Shown: positions 19,953 to 30,061 of the stretch, piece after piece
Position numbering within the stretch: position 1 is the stretch's first letter
Layout: each line of letters opens with the position of its first letter
Source: Mycobacterium sp. Z3061
GTDB lineage: Bacteria; Actinomycetota; Actinomycetes; Mycobacteriales; Mycobacteriaceae
NCBI RefSeq assembly: GCF_031583025.1
Contig: NZ_CP134062.1
Location: 3,968,001 to 4,032,000 of the forward strand
Length of the DNA stretch: 64,000 nt
Direction of reading: 5' to 3'
Translations under genes and position numbers: made by a program
The notes under the pieces: generated by a model
What the model saw: only the letters and a program-made list of their open reading frames with translations
Told to the model about the DNA's origin: nothing
The model's database searches: none

Positions 19953-21445
19953 GGGCGTGCGCCCTCGGCGGTCAGTGCGTCGGCCAGCGCCCCGAGCCCG
20001 ACCGAGTTGGACGCCTTGACCAGCACCACGTCTCCAGGCTGCAGCTCGGCGCGCAGCAGGGCCAGAGCGTCGTCGGCGTCATCCACCATGACGGCTTCCT
20101 CCCCCCACGAGCCCTCCATCACCGCACCCTGGTGCATGGCGCTCATCGACCTCCCGGTTCCCACGACAACGAGTCGAGACACATCTAATCGCACCGCGAG
20201 CCGGCCGATGCGGTCGTGCTCGGTTATTGCATCCTCGCCGAGTTCGGCCATCTCACCCAGCACCGCCCAGCTGCGTCGCGGATGAGTCTCACCGTGGGCG
20301 ATCCAGGCCAGTGCCTGCAGACCCGCCCGCATCGACTCGGGGTTGGCGTTGTAGGCGTCGTCGATGACGGTCACGCCGTCGGCACGGGTGCTCACCTGCA
20401 TGCGGTGGCGCGACACCGGGCCCGCTGCGGCGAGCGCTGTCGCGACCTGTTCCACGCTCGCGCCGCACTCCAGCGCGACCGCGGCCGCGCACAGCGCGTT
20501 GCTGACCTGGTGCTCGCCGTAGACACCGAGCCGAACCTCGGCCTGTTCGGCGCCCGCGTGCAACGTGAACTGAGGCCTGGCCAGCTCGTCGAGTGTCACC
20601 GGCCCGGCCCATAAGTCCGCTGTCTTGGAGGCGCCGTCGCGACTTACCCGGACGACCCGGGCCGCGGTCACGTCGGCCATCGCCACCACCAGCGGGTCGT
20701 CCGCATTCAGGATGACCACACCGGATGACGGAACAGATTGCGGCAGCTCGGATTTGGTCTGGGCGATGATCTCCCGGGAGCCGAACTCGCCCAGATGCGC
20801 GGTGCCGACATTGAGCACCACGCCGATCGACGGGGTCGCGATATCGGCCAGCGCGGCGATATTGCCGGGGTGGCGGGCCGACATCTCCAGAATCAGGAAA
20901 TCGGTGTCCCGCGTTGCCCGCAACACCGTCCAGGGATGACCCAGTTCGTTGTTGAACGAACCCGGTGGTGCGACCACCTCGCCCAGCGGCCGCAGCACCG
21001 CGGCCACCAGGTCCTTGGTCGACGTCTTGCCCGACGAGCCGGTGATCCCGATGATCCTCAGGCCACCGGCCGTCAACTCGGCGGCCACCGCCGCGGCCAG
21101 CCTGGCCAGCGCCGCCAGCACGGCCGCGCCCGAGCCGTCGGCGTCGTGCTCGAGTACCGAGGCCCGATCGTCGGCTGCGGCCTCCGGCCGTACGACGATC
21201 GCGGGTACGCCGACCGGCCGGGCGGCCAGCACCGCCACCGCGCCGGCGGCCACGGCGGATGCGGCGTGGTCGTGCCCGTCGGAGCGGGCGCCGGGCAGGG
21301 CCAGGAACAGGCCGCCCGGGCCGACGGCGCGGGAGTCGAATTCCACCGTCCCGGTGACGCGGGTGGTCGCGGCCACTTCCGGGTTGATGTCGGTCAGGGT
21401 GCCGCCGACGATGTCGGCGATCTGGGCCACGGTCAGGTCGATCAC
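19949..21445 (-). CDS. murF: MurF, UDP-MurNAc-tripeptide-D-Ala-D-Ala ligase
   Basis: The protein is 498 aa. It opens [15 protein letters not shown] and has the substrate-domain segment [14 protein letters not shown], the P-loop [17 protein letters not shown] (about 134-150), [12 protein letters not shown] and [15 protein letters not shown]. It completes the pentapeptide by adding D-Ala-D-Ala. The start overlaps the murE stop by 4 bases and its stop overlaps mraY by 4 bases. Confidence 0.99.
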   Translation of the reverse strand: MIDLTVAQIADIVGGTLTDINPEVAATTRVTGTVEFDSRAVGPGGLFLALPGARSDGHDHAASAVAAGAVAVLAARPVGVPAIVVRPEAAADDRASVLEHDADGSGAAVLAALARLAAAVAAELTAGGLRIIGITGSSGKTSTKDLVAAVLRPLGEVVAPPGSFNNELGHPWTVLRATRDTDFLILEMSARHPGNIAALADIATPSIGVVLNVGTAHLGEFGSREIIAQTKSELPQSVPSSGVVILNADDPLVVAMADVTAARVVRVSRDGASKTADLWAGPVTLDELARPQFTLHAGAEQAEVRLGVYGEHQVSNALCAAAVALECGASVEQVATALAAAGPVSRHRMQVSTRADGVTVIDDAYNANPESMRAGLQALAWIAHGETHPRRSWAVLGEMAELGEDAITEHDRIGRLAVRLDVSRLVVVGTGRSMSAMHQGAVMEGSWGEEAVMVDDADDALALLRAELQPGDVVLVKASNSVGLGALADALTAEGARP

Positions 21446-22986
21446 GGCCGGCCTCCCTGGGCCTCGAGAGCCGCCGCGAGTTCCACCCGGTCGTCGAACG
21501 GACGCACCTCGTCGGCGCTGCGCTGGCCGGTCTCGTGGCCTTTGCCGGCGATCAGCACCACGTCTCCGGGGCGGGCCCAGCCGACGGCGTAACGGATCGC
21601 CTCGCGCCGGTCGGCGATCTCGACCAGCTCGGTCTCGGTCTTGGAATCCACTTCAGCTGCGCCCGCGAGGATTTCGCGGCGGATGGCGGCCGGATCTTCA
21701 CTTCGGGGGTTGTCGTCGGTCACGACGACGAGGTCGGCGAGTTCGGCGGCCACCGCACCCATCGGCGCCCGCTTGCCCGGGTCCCGGTCGCCACCGGCAC
21801 CGAAGACCACCGCCAGGCGGCGGTCCGGCCGCACCAGGGTGCTCAGCACCGCGCGCAACGCACCCGGCTTGTGCGCGTAGTCGACCAGCGCGAGGAAGTC
21901 CTGTCCCCGGTCGATCTGCTCGAGGCGCCCCGGGACCCGGGTTTCCCGCAGACCCGGTGCGGCCTGCGCGGGCGAAACCCCGACCGTATCCAGAAGTGCC
22001 AGAGCGACAAGGCAATTCGCGATGTTGTAATGGCCTGGCAGATTGATGCCGATGCGGTGCTCGGCGCCGGAGGGATCGACGGCCGTGAATTCCTGGCCGG
22101 CCGGACCGCAGGGCGTGACGTCGCGGGCGCGCCAGTGCGCGGGCTCCCCGGTGACACTGACGGTGATGGCGTCCCCGGCACGCTCTGCCATCGCACGACC
22201 GGCCTCGTCGTCGACGCACACCACGACCCTGCGGGCGCGCAGCGCCGAGGCGGGGTCGAACAACAGCGCCTTTGCCTCGAAATAGTCCGCCATGGTCGGG
22301 TGGAAGTCCAGGTGATCGCGCGACAGATTGGTGAAACCACCGACAGCGAACTCGGTGCCGTCCACCCTGCCCAGCGCCAGCGCGTGACTGGACACCTCCA
22401 TCACGACGGTGTCGACGCCGCGTTCGGCCATCGCCGCGAACAGCGCCTGCAACGCCGGGGCCTCCGGCGTGGTGAGCGCGCTGGGGATGTCCGCGCCGTT
22501 GATGCGGATGCCGATGGTGCCGACCAGGCCCGCCACCCGTCCGCCGGCCCGCAGACCCGCTTCGACCAGGTATGTCGTGGTGGTCTTGCCGGAAGTGCCG
22601 GTGATGCCGATGACGGTGACCCGGTCCGACGGGCGGCCGTACGCGGTCGCGGCCAGTCCTCCGAGCACGCTGCGCGGTGCCGGATGCACCAGAACCGGCA
22701 CTGCCGCCGCGTGCGGACCCATCGCGGTGACCCCGTCGGCATCGGTGAGCACCGCGACCGCTCCGCGCCCGATAGCGTCGCCGGCATGCCGGGCGCCGTG
22801 CGTAGTCGATCCCGGCAGCGCGGCGAACAGGTCGCCCGGCTGGACGTCCTGGCCGCGCAGCGTCACGCCGGTCACCGTCACATCGGGCCCGGCGGGCGAT
22901 GGCGCGCCGATCTGCGCGGCCAGCGTGGACAGCGCAACGCCGGTGACGACGTGCGGGCGCAGCCCAGCGGGCGTCGACTCCGCCAC
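21442..22986 (-). CDS. murE: MurE, UDP-MurNAc-dipeptide-meso-DAP ligase
   Basis: About 514 aa from the GTG at 22986, chosen because GGAGGTG lies 7 bases upstream. The frame stays open for 27 more codons, and GTG 22995 and 23067 are alternatives, but upstream residues look non-coding. The P-loop is [18 protein letters not shown], with [13 protein letters not shown] in the UDP domain. The DNPR motif ([12 protein letters not shown]) selects meso-diaminopimelate rather than lysine. The protein adds the third stem residue. It is the first of an unbroken run of overlapping genes (murE-murF-mraY-murD) and lies 116 bp after a PE_PGRS gene. Confidence 0.97.
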   Translation of the reverse strand: MAESTPAGLRPHVVTGVALSTLAAQIGAPSPAGPDVTVTGVTLRGQDVQPGDLFAALPGSTTHGARHAGDAIGRGAVAVLTDADGVTAMGPHAAAVPVLVHPAPRSVLGGLAATAYGRPSDRVTVIGITGTSGKTTTTYLVEAGLRAGGRVAGLVGTIGIRINGADIPSALTTPEAPALQALFAAMAERGVDTVVMEVSSHALALGRVDGTEFAVGGFTNLSRDHLDFHPTMADYFEAKALLFDPASALRARRVVVCVDDEAGRAMAERAGDAITVSVTGEPAHWRARDVTPCGPAGQEFTAVDPSGAEHRIGINLPGHYNIANCLVALALLDTVGVSPAQAAPGLRETRVPGRLEQIDRGQDFLALVDYAHKPGALRAVLSTLVRPDRRLAVVFGAGGDRDPGKRAPMGAVAAELADLVVVTDDNPRSEDPAAIRREILAGAAEVDSKTETELVEIADRREAIRYAVGWARPGDVVLIAGKGHETGQRSADEVRPFDDRVELAAALEAQGGRP

Positions 22987-23102
22987 GGGCAGCACCTCCG
23001 TCCAAGCGCAGATGGTCAGGGATCGCCATGATCGGCCCTGACACCCTATCGAGAGGCGCCCGGTCACCGCGTAGAGCCGCGCCCGCGCGGAGCGCTACGG
23101 AA

Positions 23103-24743
23103 CTATGACGATCCGTTCTGGCCGGGCTTGCCGAGAATCAGCCCGCCGCTGCCGCCGGCGCCGCCCGCGCCGCCGTTGACACCGTTGCCGCCGTCACCGC
23201 CGTTGCCGAAGAAGGTCTGGGCAAAGGAGCCCTGGGTGAACGCCCCGACGTTGCCGCCCGCGCCACCGTCGGCAGCGCCACTGCCGAATCCGGCGTTGCC
23301 GCCGTTTCCGCCGAAGCCAACAGTGAACAGGCCGCCGGCGTCGCCGCCATCACCGCCGTTACCGCTCTGCCCAACGCTGCCGCCTCCCGCGCCCCCGGTG
23401 CCGCCGACAGCAAGGCCCGCGACATTGGCGCCCTGGCCGCCAGCACCGCCCACACCACCTACACCGTTGTTGCTGAATCCGCCCGCACCGCCGGCACCTC
23501 CGACGCCCAGGCCCAGGATCGCCGCGCCGGTACCGCCGCCACCGCCTGCACCCCCTGGCCCGGCCGGATCCACCGCGCCGCCGATTCCGCCGGCACCTCC
23601 GACGCCTGCGCCCAGGACCACGGCGCCGGTGCCGCCCATACCTGCCGCACCGCCACCGGCAGGGCCAGATCCACCCGCTCCACCGACACCCCCCTGCGCG
23701 TAGCCGCCCAGCACACCGGCGGCACCACCAGCACCCCCAGCACCGCCGACGCCGGTAGCATCGAAGGCCGTTCCGCCGGCCCCGCCCGCACCGCCGAGTC
23801 CGAAGAGGTAGCCGCCACCGGCGCCACCGCCACCACCGGTACCACCCAACGTGAAGCCGGTTCCGCCGGCACCGCCGGCACCGCCCAGTCCAAGGAGCAC
23901 ACCGCCGGCATCGCCGCCGACGCCGCCGGTGCCCCCACCGATAAAGCCATATCCGCCTGCACCGCCAGCGCCTCCGATGGCGACCAGCCTTCCACCCGCA
24001 CCGCCGGCGCCGCCGGCTCCACCGATTCCGCCGCCCGCGTTACCACCGGCACCACCGGCTCCGCCCCACCCGACGACTGAGGCGTTACCACCAGCGCCGC
24101 CCGCCCCGCCACTCCCGAAGAGCACCGATTCTCCGCCGACGCCACCCGTGCCGCCGCTGCCGATCAACCAGCCACCGTTGCCGCCCGCGCCGCCAACCCC
24201 GCCGCGGAAGCCGGCCCCACCCGCCCCACCATTACCGATCAATCCTGCCGCGCCACCACTGCCACCGTTCTGCAGGTTCAGCCCGCTGTTATAGCTGAAC
24301 CCGTTGCCCCCGTTGCCGATCAGCAGGCCACCGGCCCCACCGTTGGGGTTGGCCGCCGTGCCGTTCGCGCCGTTCCCGATCAGCGGACGGCCCAACAGCG
24401 CCTGAGTCGGCGCGTTCACCACACTCAGGACGCCGTCTTGCACTGCCTGCAACGGCGAGGCACTTGCCGCGTCCGCCGCCGCGTACGCGCCACCGGCCGC
24501 ATTGAGCGTCTGCATAAAGCTCTGGTGAAACTGCGCGGCGACGGCACTCAACGATTGGTACTGCACGCCGTGACCGCTGAAGATCGCGGTGACCGCCGCC
24601 GAGATCTCGTCGGCACCGGCTGACAGGATTTCGGTGGTCGTCGCCGACGCAGCGGCATTGGCGCTGTGCAACGAGGTCCCGAGACGCGCCAACTGCTGCG
24701 TCGCCGTCTCCAGCAGTTCTGGGGTAACGATCACAAACGACAT
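23103..24743 (-). CDS. PE_PGRS family protein inside the dcw cluster (Rv2162c-like position)
   Basis: The protein is 546 aa from ATG 24743, with GGAG 7-10 bases upstream; the 31 codons before it are spurious. The PE domain (about 1-95) begins [22 protein letters not shown] and contains the [16 protein letters not shown] helix. A conserved linker [20 protein letters not shown] follows, then ~420 residues of PGRS repeats (GGAGGAGG, GNGGNGG). PE domains steer export through ESX-5, so surface location is inferred. There is no separate C-terminal domain; the chain ends [12 protein letters not shown]. It interrupts pbpB and murE on the same strand. Confidence 0.95.
   Translation of the reverse strand: MSFVIVTPELLETATQQLARLGTSLHSANAAASATTTEILSAGADEISAAVTAIFSGHGVQYQSLSAVAAQFHQSFMQTLNAAGGAYAAADAASASPLQAVQDGVLSVVNAPTQALLGRPLIGNGANGTAANPNGGAGGLLIGNGGNGFSYNSGLNLQNGGSGGAAGLIGNGGAGGAGFRGGVGGAGGNGGWLIGSGGTGGVGGESVLFGSGGAGGAGGNASVVGWGGAGGAGGNAGGGIGGAGGAGGAGGRLVAIGGAGGAGGYGFIGGGTGGVGGDAGGVLLGLGGAGGAGGTGFTLGGTGGGGGAGGGYLFGLGGAGGAGGTAFDATGVGGAGGAGGAAGVLGGYAQGGVGGAGGSGPAGGGAAGMGGTGAVVLGAGVGGAGGIGGAVDPAGPGGAGGGGGTGAAILGLGVGGAGGAGGFSNNGVGGVGGAGGQGANVAGLAVGGTGGAGGGSVGQSGNGGDGGDAGGLFTVGFGGNGGNAGFGSGAADGGAGGNVGAFTQGSFAQTFFGNGGDGGNGVNGGAGGAGGSGGLILGKPGQNGSS
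23110..24330 (-). repeat. PGRS low-complexity tandem repeats
   Basis: The stretch is built almost wholly of GGC-GGX triplet units coding Gly-Gly-Ala and Gly-Asn-Gly. It is imperfect and in frame, so it is a coding repeat tract and not a CRISPR or satellite. Such tracts vary in length between strains and are prone to assembly error. Confidence 0.9.
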
Positions 24744-24861
24744 CCGACATCTCCTGCCCGGCCACGAGTAAGCGGTTGACAGTATGCAAAGTCCACGGGA
24801 ATTCGGGTGGGTTTTCGCCGAAACCCATAGATCCACTCAGCGAAATGAGCTGCGGCCCGCC

Positions 24862-26877
24862 CTACATCGCCTGCAGCGTCAACGGCGGTCCCGGATCGGG
24901 CGACAACGGCACGTTCTCCCGCTGCATCAGCCAGCCGGCGATGTTGTGGAACAGGGGTGCCGCGGAGTGCCCCGGAGTGCCGTCGGCGTTGCGTTGCGGG
25001 TTGTCCATCATGATGCCGATGACATAACGGGGGTTGTCGACCGTGGCCATGCCGGCGAAGGTGATCCAGTAGACGTCGTCGAAGTAGCAACCGCAGCCGG
25101 GGTTGATCTGCTGGGCGGTGCCGGTCTTGCCGGCCATCTGATAACCCGGCACTGCGGCCGCCGGTCCGGTGCCCTGCTGGTAACCCATCGGATCCTGCTG
25201 CACCACCGCGCGCAGCATCTGCCGCACGGTCTGGGCGGTCTGCGCCGAGACCACCCGGACGCCCTCCGGACGCGGTTCGTCGGTGCGTGAGCCATCGGCG
25301 GCGATGGTTCCCTTGAGAATCCGCGGCGGGATCCGCACCCCGTCGTTCGCGATGGCTTGGTACATGCCGGCCATCTGCAGCAGCGTCATCGAAACACCCT
25401 GTCCGATAGGGAGATTGGAGAAGGTGCTACCCGACCACTGGTCGATCGGCGGCACCAGGCCGGCGCTCTCACCGGGCAGACCGACGCCGGTACGCTGGCC
25501 CAGCCCGAACTTGCGGACCATGTCGTAGAAGCGCTCGGGGCCCACCCGCTGCGCCAGCATCAAAGTGCCGACGTTGGAGGACTTTCCGAAGACACCGGTG
25601 GTGGTGTACGGCATCACGCCGTGATCCCAGGCGTCGTGCACGGTGACGCCGCCCATGTTGATGGTCCCGGGTACCTGCAGCACCTCGTCCGGGTTGGACA
25701 GGCCGTACTCGATGACCGAGGACGCGGTGATGATCTTGTTGACCGAGCCGGGTTCGAACGGCGAGGACACCGGCAGGTTGCCCAGTTGCCGGTCGCCCTG
25801 CCGACCGATGTCCTGCGACGGGTCGAAGGTGTTGTCGTTGGCCATGGCCAGCACTTCGCCGGTCTTGGCGTCCAGCACTACCGCCGAGACGGTGTGGGCT
25901 CCCGACACGTTCTTCGCCTGTTGCACCTGCTGCTGAACGTAGAACTGGATGTCGTCGTCGAGGGTCAGCTGGATGGTGGAACCGTGGACCGCCTTGTGCC
26001 GGTTGCGGTAGCTGCCGGGGATGACGACACCGTCTGAGCCGCGGTCGTAGGTCACCGAACCGTCGGTGCCGGCCAGCATGGCGTCCAGGGAGTCTTCCAG
26101 GCCGAGCAACCCGTGGCCGTCCCAGTCGATGCCGCCGACGATGTTGGCGGCCAGTGACCCGCCCGGATACTGACGCAGATCCTGACGCTCCGAACCGACC
26201 TCGGGGTATTTCGCCGAAATGGCATGAGCGACGGCCGGTTCCACGTTACGGGCCAGGTACACGAACGATTCGCTGCTCTGCAGCTTCTTGAGCAGGGTGG
26301 CGGCGTCCGGCTTGTTGTTCAGCTTGCCCGCCACGTCTTTGGCCATGTCCTTCAGCCGCTGGTCCGGGTCGGGGGCACTCGGGACTTTCTTTCTGGCGTC
26401 CTCGAGCTGCTGGCGAATCCGCTTGGGCTGGAAGGTCAGTGCGCGCGCCTCGATGGTGAACGCGAGCCGGTCGTTGTGGCGATCGATGATGGCGCCGCGG
26501 ATCGCCCGTTCGACGTCGGTGACCTTGAGCTGACCGGCCGCCTGTGCGTTGAGTTCCGAGGCGTTGGACACCTGCAGATAGAACAGCTGGGTGATGGCCA
26601 CCACCATCAGCACCAGGATCACGGCGTTGCCCGCCCGGTGACGGAAGACGAACGACGCACCGCGGCTGGTCACCTCCACCACCTGCCGGGTGCGTCGCTG
26701 AGTCGCCGAGTGCCCCATCTCAGGCCGTGCGGTTGCACGAGACTTGTTGGCTTCCTTGGGTTTCCGGGATCGCTTGACTCCCGGTACGTCGGCGGCGGAC
26801 CGGCCGCGCTGGCGCTTGGCCGGGCGGTGGTCCTCGCGCGGCCGACGACGCTCGCGCCCCGGTTCGCCGCGACTCAT
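24862..26877 (-). CDS. pbpB: PbpB (FtsI/PBP3), septal class B penicillin-binding transpeptidase
   Basis: The protein is 671 aa. A basic cytosolic N-terminus (1-80, many Arg and Lys) leads to one membrane helix (about 84-101), then the PBP dimer domain and the transpeptidase domain. Active-site motifs are complete: Ser378-V-N-Lys381 (GSVNK), Ser433-S-Asn435 (GKSSN) and Lys584-T-Gly586 (AGKTGTAQQ). It crosslinks septal peptidoglycan together with FtsW and is a beta-lactam target. The start overlaps the ftsL stop as ATGA. The gap to the PE_PGRS start is 118 bp. Confidence 0.98.
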   Translation of the reverse strand: MSRGEPGRERRRPREDHRPAKRQRGRSAADVPGVKRSRKPKEANKSRATARPEMGHSATQRRTRQVVEVTSRGASFVFRHRAGNAVILVLMVVAITQLFYLQVSNASELNAQAAGQLKVTDVERAIRGAIIDRHNDRLAFTIEARALTFQPKRIRQQLEDARKKVPSAPDPDQRLKDMAKDVAGKLNNKPDAATLLKKLQSSESFVYLARNVEPAVAHAISAKYPEVGSERQDLRQYPGGSLAANIVGGIDWDGHGLLGLEDSLDAMLAGTDGSVTYDRGSDGVVIPGSYRNRHKAVHGSTIQLTLDDDIQFYVQQQVQQAKNVSGAHTVSAVVLDAKTGEVLAMANDNTFDPSQDIGRQGDRQLGNLPVSSPFEPGSVNKIITASSVIEYGLSNPDEVLQVPGTINMGGVTVHDAWDHGVMPYTTTGVFGKSSNVGTLMLAQRVGPERFYDMVRKFGLGQRTGVGLPGESAGLVPPIDQWSGSTFSNLPIGQGVSMTLLQMAGMYQAIANDGVRIPPRILKGTIAADGSRTDEPRPEGVRVVSAQTAQTVRQMLRAVVQQDPMGYQQGTGPAAAVPGYQMAGKTGTAQQINPGCGCYFDDVYWITFAGMATVDNPRYVIGIMMDNPQRNADGTPGHSAAPLFHNIAGWLMQRENVPLSPDPGPPLTLQAM

Positions 26878-28088
26878 CGCGGTATCCCCGGAACCGCCGG
26901 CGCCGCCGGGGGTGCGATGGGAGCGGGTTGTTCGGTGTTAGCCGGCGGTGGCGCCGGTACTCCCGGAGCCAGCGGTGCGTCGTGCACGGGGTTGGGCACC
27001 GTCGCCGCGGGCGGCAATGGTGGAGGCAACTGAGCCGGCATCTGATCGGGGAAGGACAACAACGGCCCGTGCACGTCCAGCTGACCCGGCGCGGTCGGGA
27101 CCTGACCGGGAACGGTCGCGGCCTGACCCGGTACCGCGGGGATCTGTCCCGGCACTGCGGGGACTTGCCCGGGCACCGCCGGTACCTGACCCGGCACCGC
27201 GGGAACCTGACCCGGCGCGGTGGGAACCTGACCCGGCACCGGCGCCTGCAGGCCGGGATTCAGCGTCGCCGAACCGTCGGGCCCGCGAAGCAGCACCTGC
27301 GGGCCTCCCCGGCCCGGTTGAGTCGGGTCACCGGACGGCGGAAGCACCCGCACCGCCACCTCCGGCGGAGTCACAGCCGGTTTCGGCGGTGCCGGCGGTG
27401 CTTCGTCGGGCAGCTTGGCGTTCAGCGGCGGCGGCTGAATGCCGTCCGCCGGTTTCGGCGTGCCGACCACGACCCAGTTGCCGTCGGGCGCCTGAACGAG
27501 GTGGGCGGTGTCCCTGGTAGGGATCATGCCCTGCTTGCGGGCCGCTTCGGCCAGTGCCGGCGCGGACTCCGCCTCCCGCACATCGCGTTCGAGCGCCTCC
27601 TTCTGCTGCTGCAGCATGCGGGTCCGCTCGCGGGCGTCACTCAATTTGTAGGAACGCTCGGCGGCATCGGTGGACAACCAGAGGGTCAGGCCCAGCCCGA
27701 TGCCGAGCGCCCCGATGACCAACACCACGAACGGGATCCTGCTCAACAGGGTGTGCGGCCGCAGATCGATCTGACTGATCCTGGTGGCCAGTCGCTCGGT
27801 GAGCTTGGGCCGAATGACTTTGGGCGCTTTGGCCTTCCGCGCCTTCGCCCGGGCCTTGGCCTGACTGGTGTTCTTGGCGCGCGCCGGCCGGTCGACCGGC
27901 CGGGTCATCGGGCTGGTCTGCGGACCGGACCGCGGGACCCGGGCCTCACGGCTGGGCGCCGGCGGCTTCCCGGATCGGCCCCGACCCCGGCGTGCCGGTG
28001 CGTCCATGGTGCCGGGACGAGCGGCGGCGGCTCGCCGGCCGCGCCGCTCGCTCTCGCGGCGTTTCGTTGCCTCGCGCTTTGTGCTCAT
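26874..28088 (-). CDS. ftsL: FtsL-like divisome protein with proline-rich tail (Rv2164c homologue)
   Basis: The protein is 404 aa from ATG 28088, which overlaps the rsmH stop as ATGA. The N-terminal ~115 residues are cytosolic and very basic. One membrane helix (about 118-139) is followed by a coiled coil (145-175, [17 protein letters not shown]) and a small conserved segment ([17 protein letters not shown]), as expected for FtsL between rsmH and pbpB. The C-terminal ~190 residues are Pro-rich and include a tandem PGQVPxx array. FtsL acts with FtsB and FtsQ to activate FtsW-PbpB. The gene position and topology support the name more than sequence similarity does. Confidence 0.85.
   Translation of the reverse strand: MSTKREATKRRESERRGRRAAAARPGTMDAPARRGRGRSGKPPAPSREARVPRSGPQTSPMTRPVDRPARAKNTSQAKARAKARKAKAPKVIRPKLTERLATRISQIDLRPHTLLSRIPFVVLVIGALGIGLGLTLWLSTDAAERSYKLSDARERTRMLQQQKEALERDVREAESAPALAEAARKQGMIPTRDTAHLVQAPDGNWVVVGTPKPADGIQPPPLNAKLPDEAPPAPPKPAVTPPEVAVRVLPPSGDPTQPGRGGPQVLLRGPDGSATLNPGLQAPVPGQVPTAPGQVPAVPGQVPAVPGQVPAVPGQIPAVPGQAATVPGQVPTAPGQLDVHGPLLSFPDQMPAQLPPPLPPAATVPNPVHDAPLAPGVPAPPPANTEQPAPIAPPAAPAVPGIPR
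27081..27243 (-). repeat. 21-bp tandem repeats coding PGQVPxV units in ftsL
   Basis: About eight consecutive 21-bp units, each containing a variant of ACCTGACCCGGCACCGCGGG on the plus strand, encode VPGQVPT/A heptapeptides in the periplasmic tail. The unit length is a multiple of three, so copy number can change without breaking the frame. Confidence 0.85.
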
Positions 28089-29239
28089 GCCTGTGCCTTC
28101 CCCCTCGCGTGCTCGATTCGTTGCAGGGCCCGCAACCGGACCGGGGCACTGCGCGGGTTGCGTTCGACCTCGGCCGCGTCCGCTTTCTCCGCTCCGTGAG
28201 TCAGCGACCGGAACAGCGGCCCGTGGCCGGGAAGTTCCACCGGGAGGCCCGGCGGTGTCCGGGAGGCGGTTGCGTCGGCGAACAAACGCTTGACGATGCG
28301 GTCCTCCAGGGACTGGTAGGCCATCACCACGATGCGGCCGGCCAGCACGAGTGCCTCCAGTGCGGCGGGAACGGCGTTGCGCAGGGATTCCAGTTCGTCG
28401 TTGACGGCGACGCGCAGCGCCTGGAAGGTGCGTTTGGCCGGGTGCCCGCCGGTGCGCCGGGCCGGGGCCGGTATCGCTTCGTAGAGCAGGGCCACCAGTT
28501 CGCCGGTCGAGGTGAACGGGGTACGGGCGCGGCGGCGAGCGATCTGCGCGGCGATACGACGGGCGAACCGCTCTTCGCCGTAGCGGTGCAGGATGTCGGC
28601 GAGCTCGGCCTCGCTGTAGGTGTTGACGATGTCCGCCGCCGTCAGCGAAGAGGATGGGTCCATCCGCATATCCAGCGGCGCGTCTTTGGCGTAGGCGAAG
28701 CCGCGCTCGGCGCGGTCGAGTTGCATCGACGACACCCCGAGGTCGAACAGGATTCCGTCGACCGATTCCACTGTGCCGTAACCGCATTCGTCGAGCGCGG
28801 CGGCGATGCCGTCGTACCGCGTGTGCACCAGGGTGACCCGCTCACCGAACTGGGCCAGCCGGTCGCGGGCGATGTCCAGAGCACTCGGGTCGCGGTCGAG
28901 TCCGATCAGGCGCAGGCCCGGCAGTTCCGTCAGAAACCGCTCGGCATGCCCGCCCGCGCCGAGTGTGGCATCGACCAGGACCGCGTCGGCGCCATCGGAG
29001 TGGCGTCGGGTCAGCGCCGGGGTGAGCAGCTCGAGACACCGCTGTGCCATGACCGGGACATGTCCGAAATCGCTTGCGCCGGAATCGGAGTCAGGCACCG
29101 CGACACCTCTCCCGCTCAGGCCGCCAGGGGCTGCTTGCCGTGATGTCCGTGCACCGAGGCCCCTGTCCGAGACGCACCTGGCGTTGGGGAAGTACGCCAG
29201 GGTCGGTTCGGGCAGAGACCACGGTGCACAGGCATGCAC
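28085..29239 (-). CDS. rsmH: RsmH (MraW), 16S rRNA m4C1402 methyltransferase
   Basis: About 384 aa from GTG 29239, two bases beyond the mraZ TGA. This start matches the mycobacterial N-terminus ([16 protein letters not shown]). The frame is open 29 codons further into mraZ. The SAM-binding motif is [15 protein letters not shown], followed by [16 protein letters not shown] and [20 protein letters not shown]. The C-terminal [18 protein letters not shown] is typical. It methylates N4 of C1402 in 16S rRNA. The ~65-residue N-terminal extension before GHVPVMA is longer than in E. coli and seems genus-specific. Confidence 0.95.
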   Translation of the reverse strand: MHACAPWSLPEPTLAYFPNARCVSDRGLGARTSRQAAPGGLSGRGVAVPDSDSGASDFGHVPVMAQRCLELLTPALTRRHSDGADAVLVDATLGAGGHAERFLTELPGLRLIGLDRDPSALDIARDRLAQFGERVTLVHTRYDGIAAALDECGYGTVESVDGILFDLGVSSMQLDRAERGFAYAKDAPLDMRMDPSSSLTAADIVNTYSEAELADILHRYGEERFARRIAAQIARRRARTPFTSTGELVALLYEAIPAPARRTGGHPAKRTFQALRVAVNDELESLRNAVPAALEALVLAGRIVVMAYQSLEDRIVKRLFADATASRTPPGLPVELPGHGPLFRSLTHGAEKADAAEVERNPRSAPVRLRALQRIEHARGKAQA

Positions 29240-29240
29240 C

Positions 29241-29672
29241 TCAGAAGATGTCGCCGAGTGCTTCATCGCTGGCCGCGGAGAAGTTCTCTTCATGAATTTG
29301 CTGATAGTTGTTCCACGCCTGCGCATCCCAGATCTCGAGGTAGTCGACGGCGCCGATCACCACGCAGTCCTTGGACAGGCCGGCGTAACGACGGTGGTCG
29401 GCCGACAGAGTGATCCGGCCCTGTCCGTCGGGATGCTGTTCGTCGGTGCCGGCGGCGAGGTTGCGCAGGAACGCGCGCGCCTCCGGGTTGCTGCGCGGCG
29501 CCTTGCTCGCCCGGCGCGCCAGCTGCTCGAACTCCGCCCGCGGGTAGACGGCGAGGCTGTGGTCTTGGCTCTTGGTGACCATCAACCCCCCTGCCAGTGC
29601 GTCGCGAAATTTGGCCGGCAGCGTGAGCCGCCCCTTGTCGTCGAGCTTGGGCGTGTAGGTGCCGAGAAACAC
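29241..29672 (-). CDS. mraZ: MraZ, dcw-cluster transcriptional regulator
   Basis: The protein is 143 aa from GTG 29672, with GGAGGTG ending 5 bases upstream. It has two AbrB-like MraZ repeats: [26 protein letters not shown] and, in the second half, [21 protein letters not shown]. The highly conserved C-terminus is [16 protein letters not shown]. MraZ forms a ring-shaped oligomer that binds repeated boxes upstream of its own gene and represses the cluster in E. coli. It is the first gene of the dcw run here. Confidence 0.98.
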   Translation of the reverse strand: MFLGTYTPKLDDKGRLTLPAKFRDALAGGLMVTKSQDHSLAVYPRAEFEQLARRASKAPRSNPEARAFLRNLAAGTDEQHPDGQGRITLSADHRRYAGLSKDCVVIGAVDYLEIWDAQAWNNYQQIHEENFSAASDEALGDIF

Positions 29673-29703
29673 TGGGGCACCTCCAACTTGCTTCTCACCC
29701 AAA

Positions 29704-29735
29704 CACTTCGGCCACCATACCCCACAACCCCCCAC
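29704..29735 (-). promoter_or_regulatory. MraZ-box-like direct repeats (probable operator)
   Basis: On the minus strand four boxes start with GTG at 29735, 29725, 29715 and 29706, i.e. with 10-, 10- and 9-base periodicity. The first two read GTGGGG. This helical-turn spacing is the hallmark of MraZ operators. TATGGT (29719-29714) overlaps the array and fits a TAnnnT -10 element, so binding would block transcription of mraZ-rsmH-ftsL. Confidence 0.65.
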
Positions 29736-30005
29736 TTCGCCCCATAAACACCCCCTCCGCGCGTCCCGGAGTGGCGTTTTCCCACCCCGTCCGGGCCAGC
29801 GGTCGTTTCAGAGGTACCCGGCACACCGCTCGGGTTACCTGAAACCCGATGTCACAGGGCATATTTGGCGCTTCGGGGGGCAGGTGGGGCGCAGTGGGGC
29901 GCAATGGACACAGATGCGCTACAAGTGGGGCACGAGACGGCGTCACCCGGCGTGGATGGCGTGTCGGCGCCGCCGGGTCTGCAACCGTGTCAGCTGCCGA
30001 GTGCA
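29736..30005. other. Non-coding region upstream of the dcw cluster
   Basis: The 270 bases between the MraZ boxes and the Rv2169c-homologue terminator hold no convincing gene. On the plus strand GTGGGGCGCA occurs twice in tandem (29884-29903), with another GTGGGGC at 29925. These resemble MraZ boxes in the opposite orientation. Further promoters for mraZ may lie here, but none stands out. Confidence 0.5.
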
Positions 30006-30041
30006 CAAACAAAAACGGGGCAGCCCAAAGGGCTACCCCGT
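30006..30041 (-). terminator. Intrinsic terminator after the DUF3040 gene
   Basis: On the minus strand ACGGGGTAGCCC, loop TTT, GGGCTGCCCCGT form a 12-base stem with one mismatch, followed directly by TTTTTGTTTG. A GC-rich stem with a T-run is a canonical rho-independent terminator. It insulates the dcw promoter region from the upstream gene. Confidence 0.85.
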
Positions 30042-30061
30042 GACGAACCTACTGCGTGGGC

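Noticed and set aside
23110..24330. Regular repeats resembling a CRISPR or satellite array
   Set aside because: The repeats are in-frame Gly-Gly-Ala and Gly-Asn codons of a PE_PGRS protein with no constant repeat and no unique spacers.
28089..28787. N-terminal extension of the ftsL frame
   Set aside because: The frame is open but lies antisense-free over rsmH in another frame; RsmH motifs explain this DNA, and ATG 28088 has the expected ATGA overlap.
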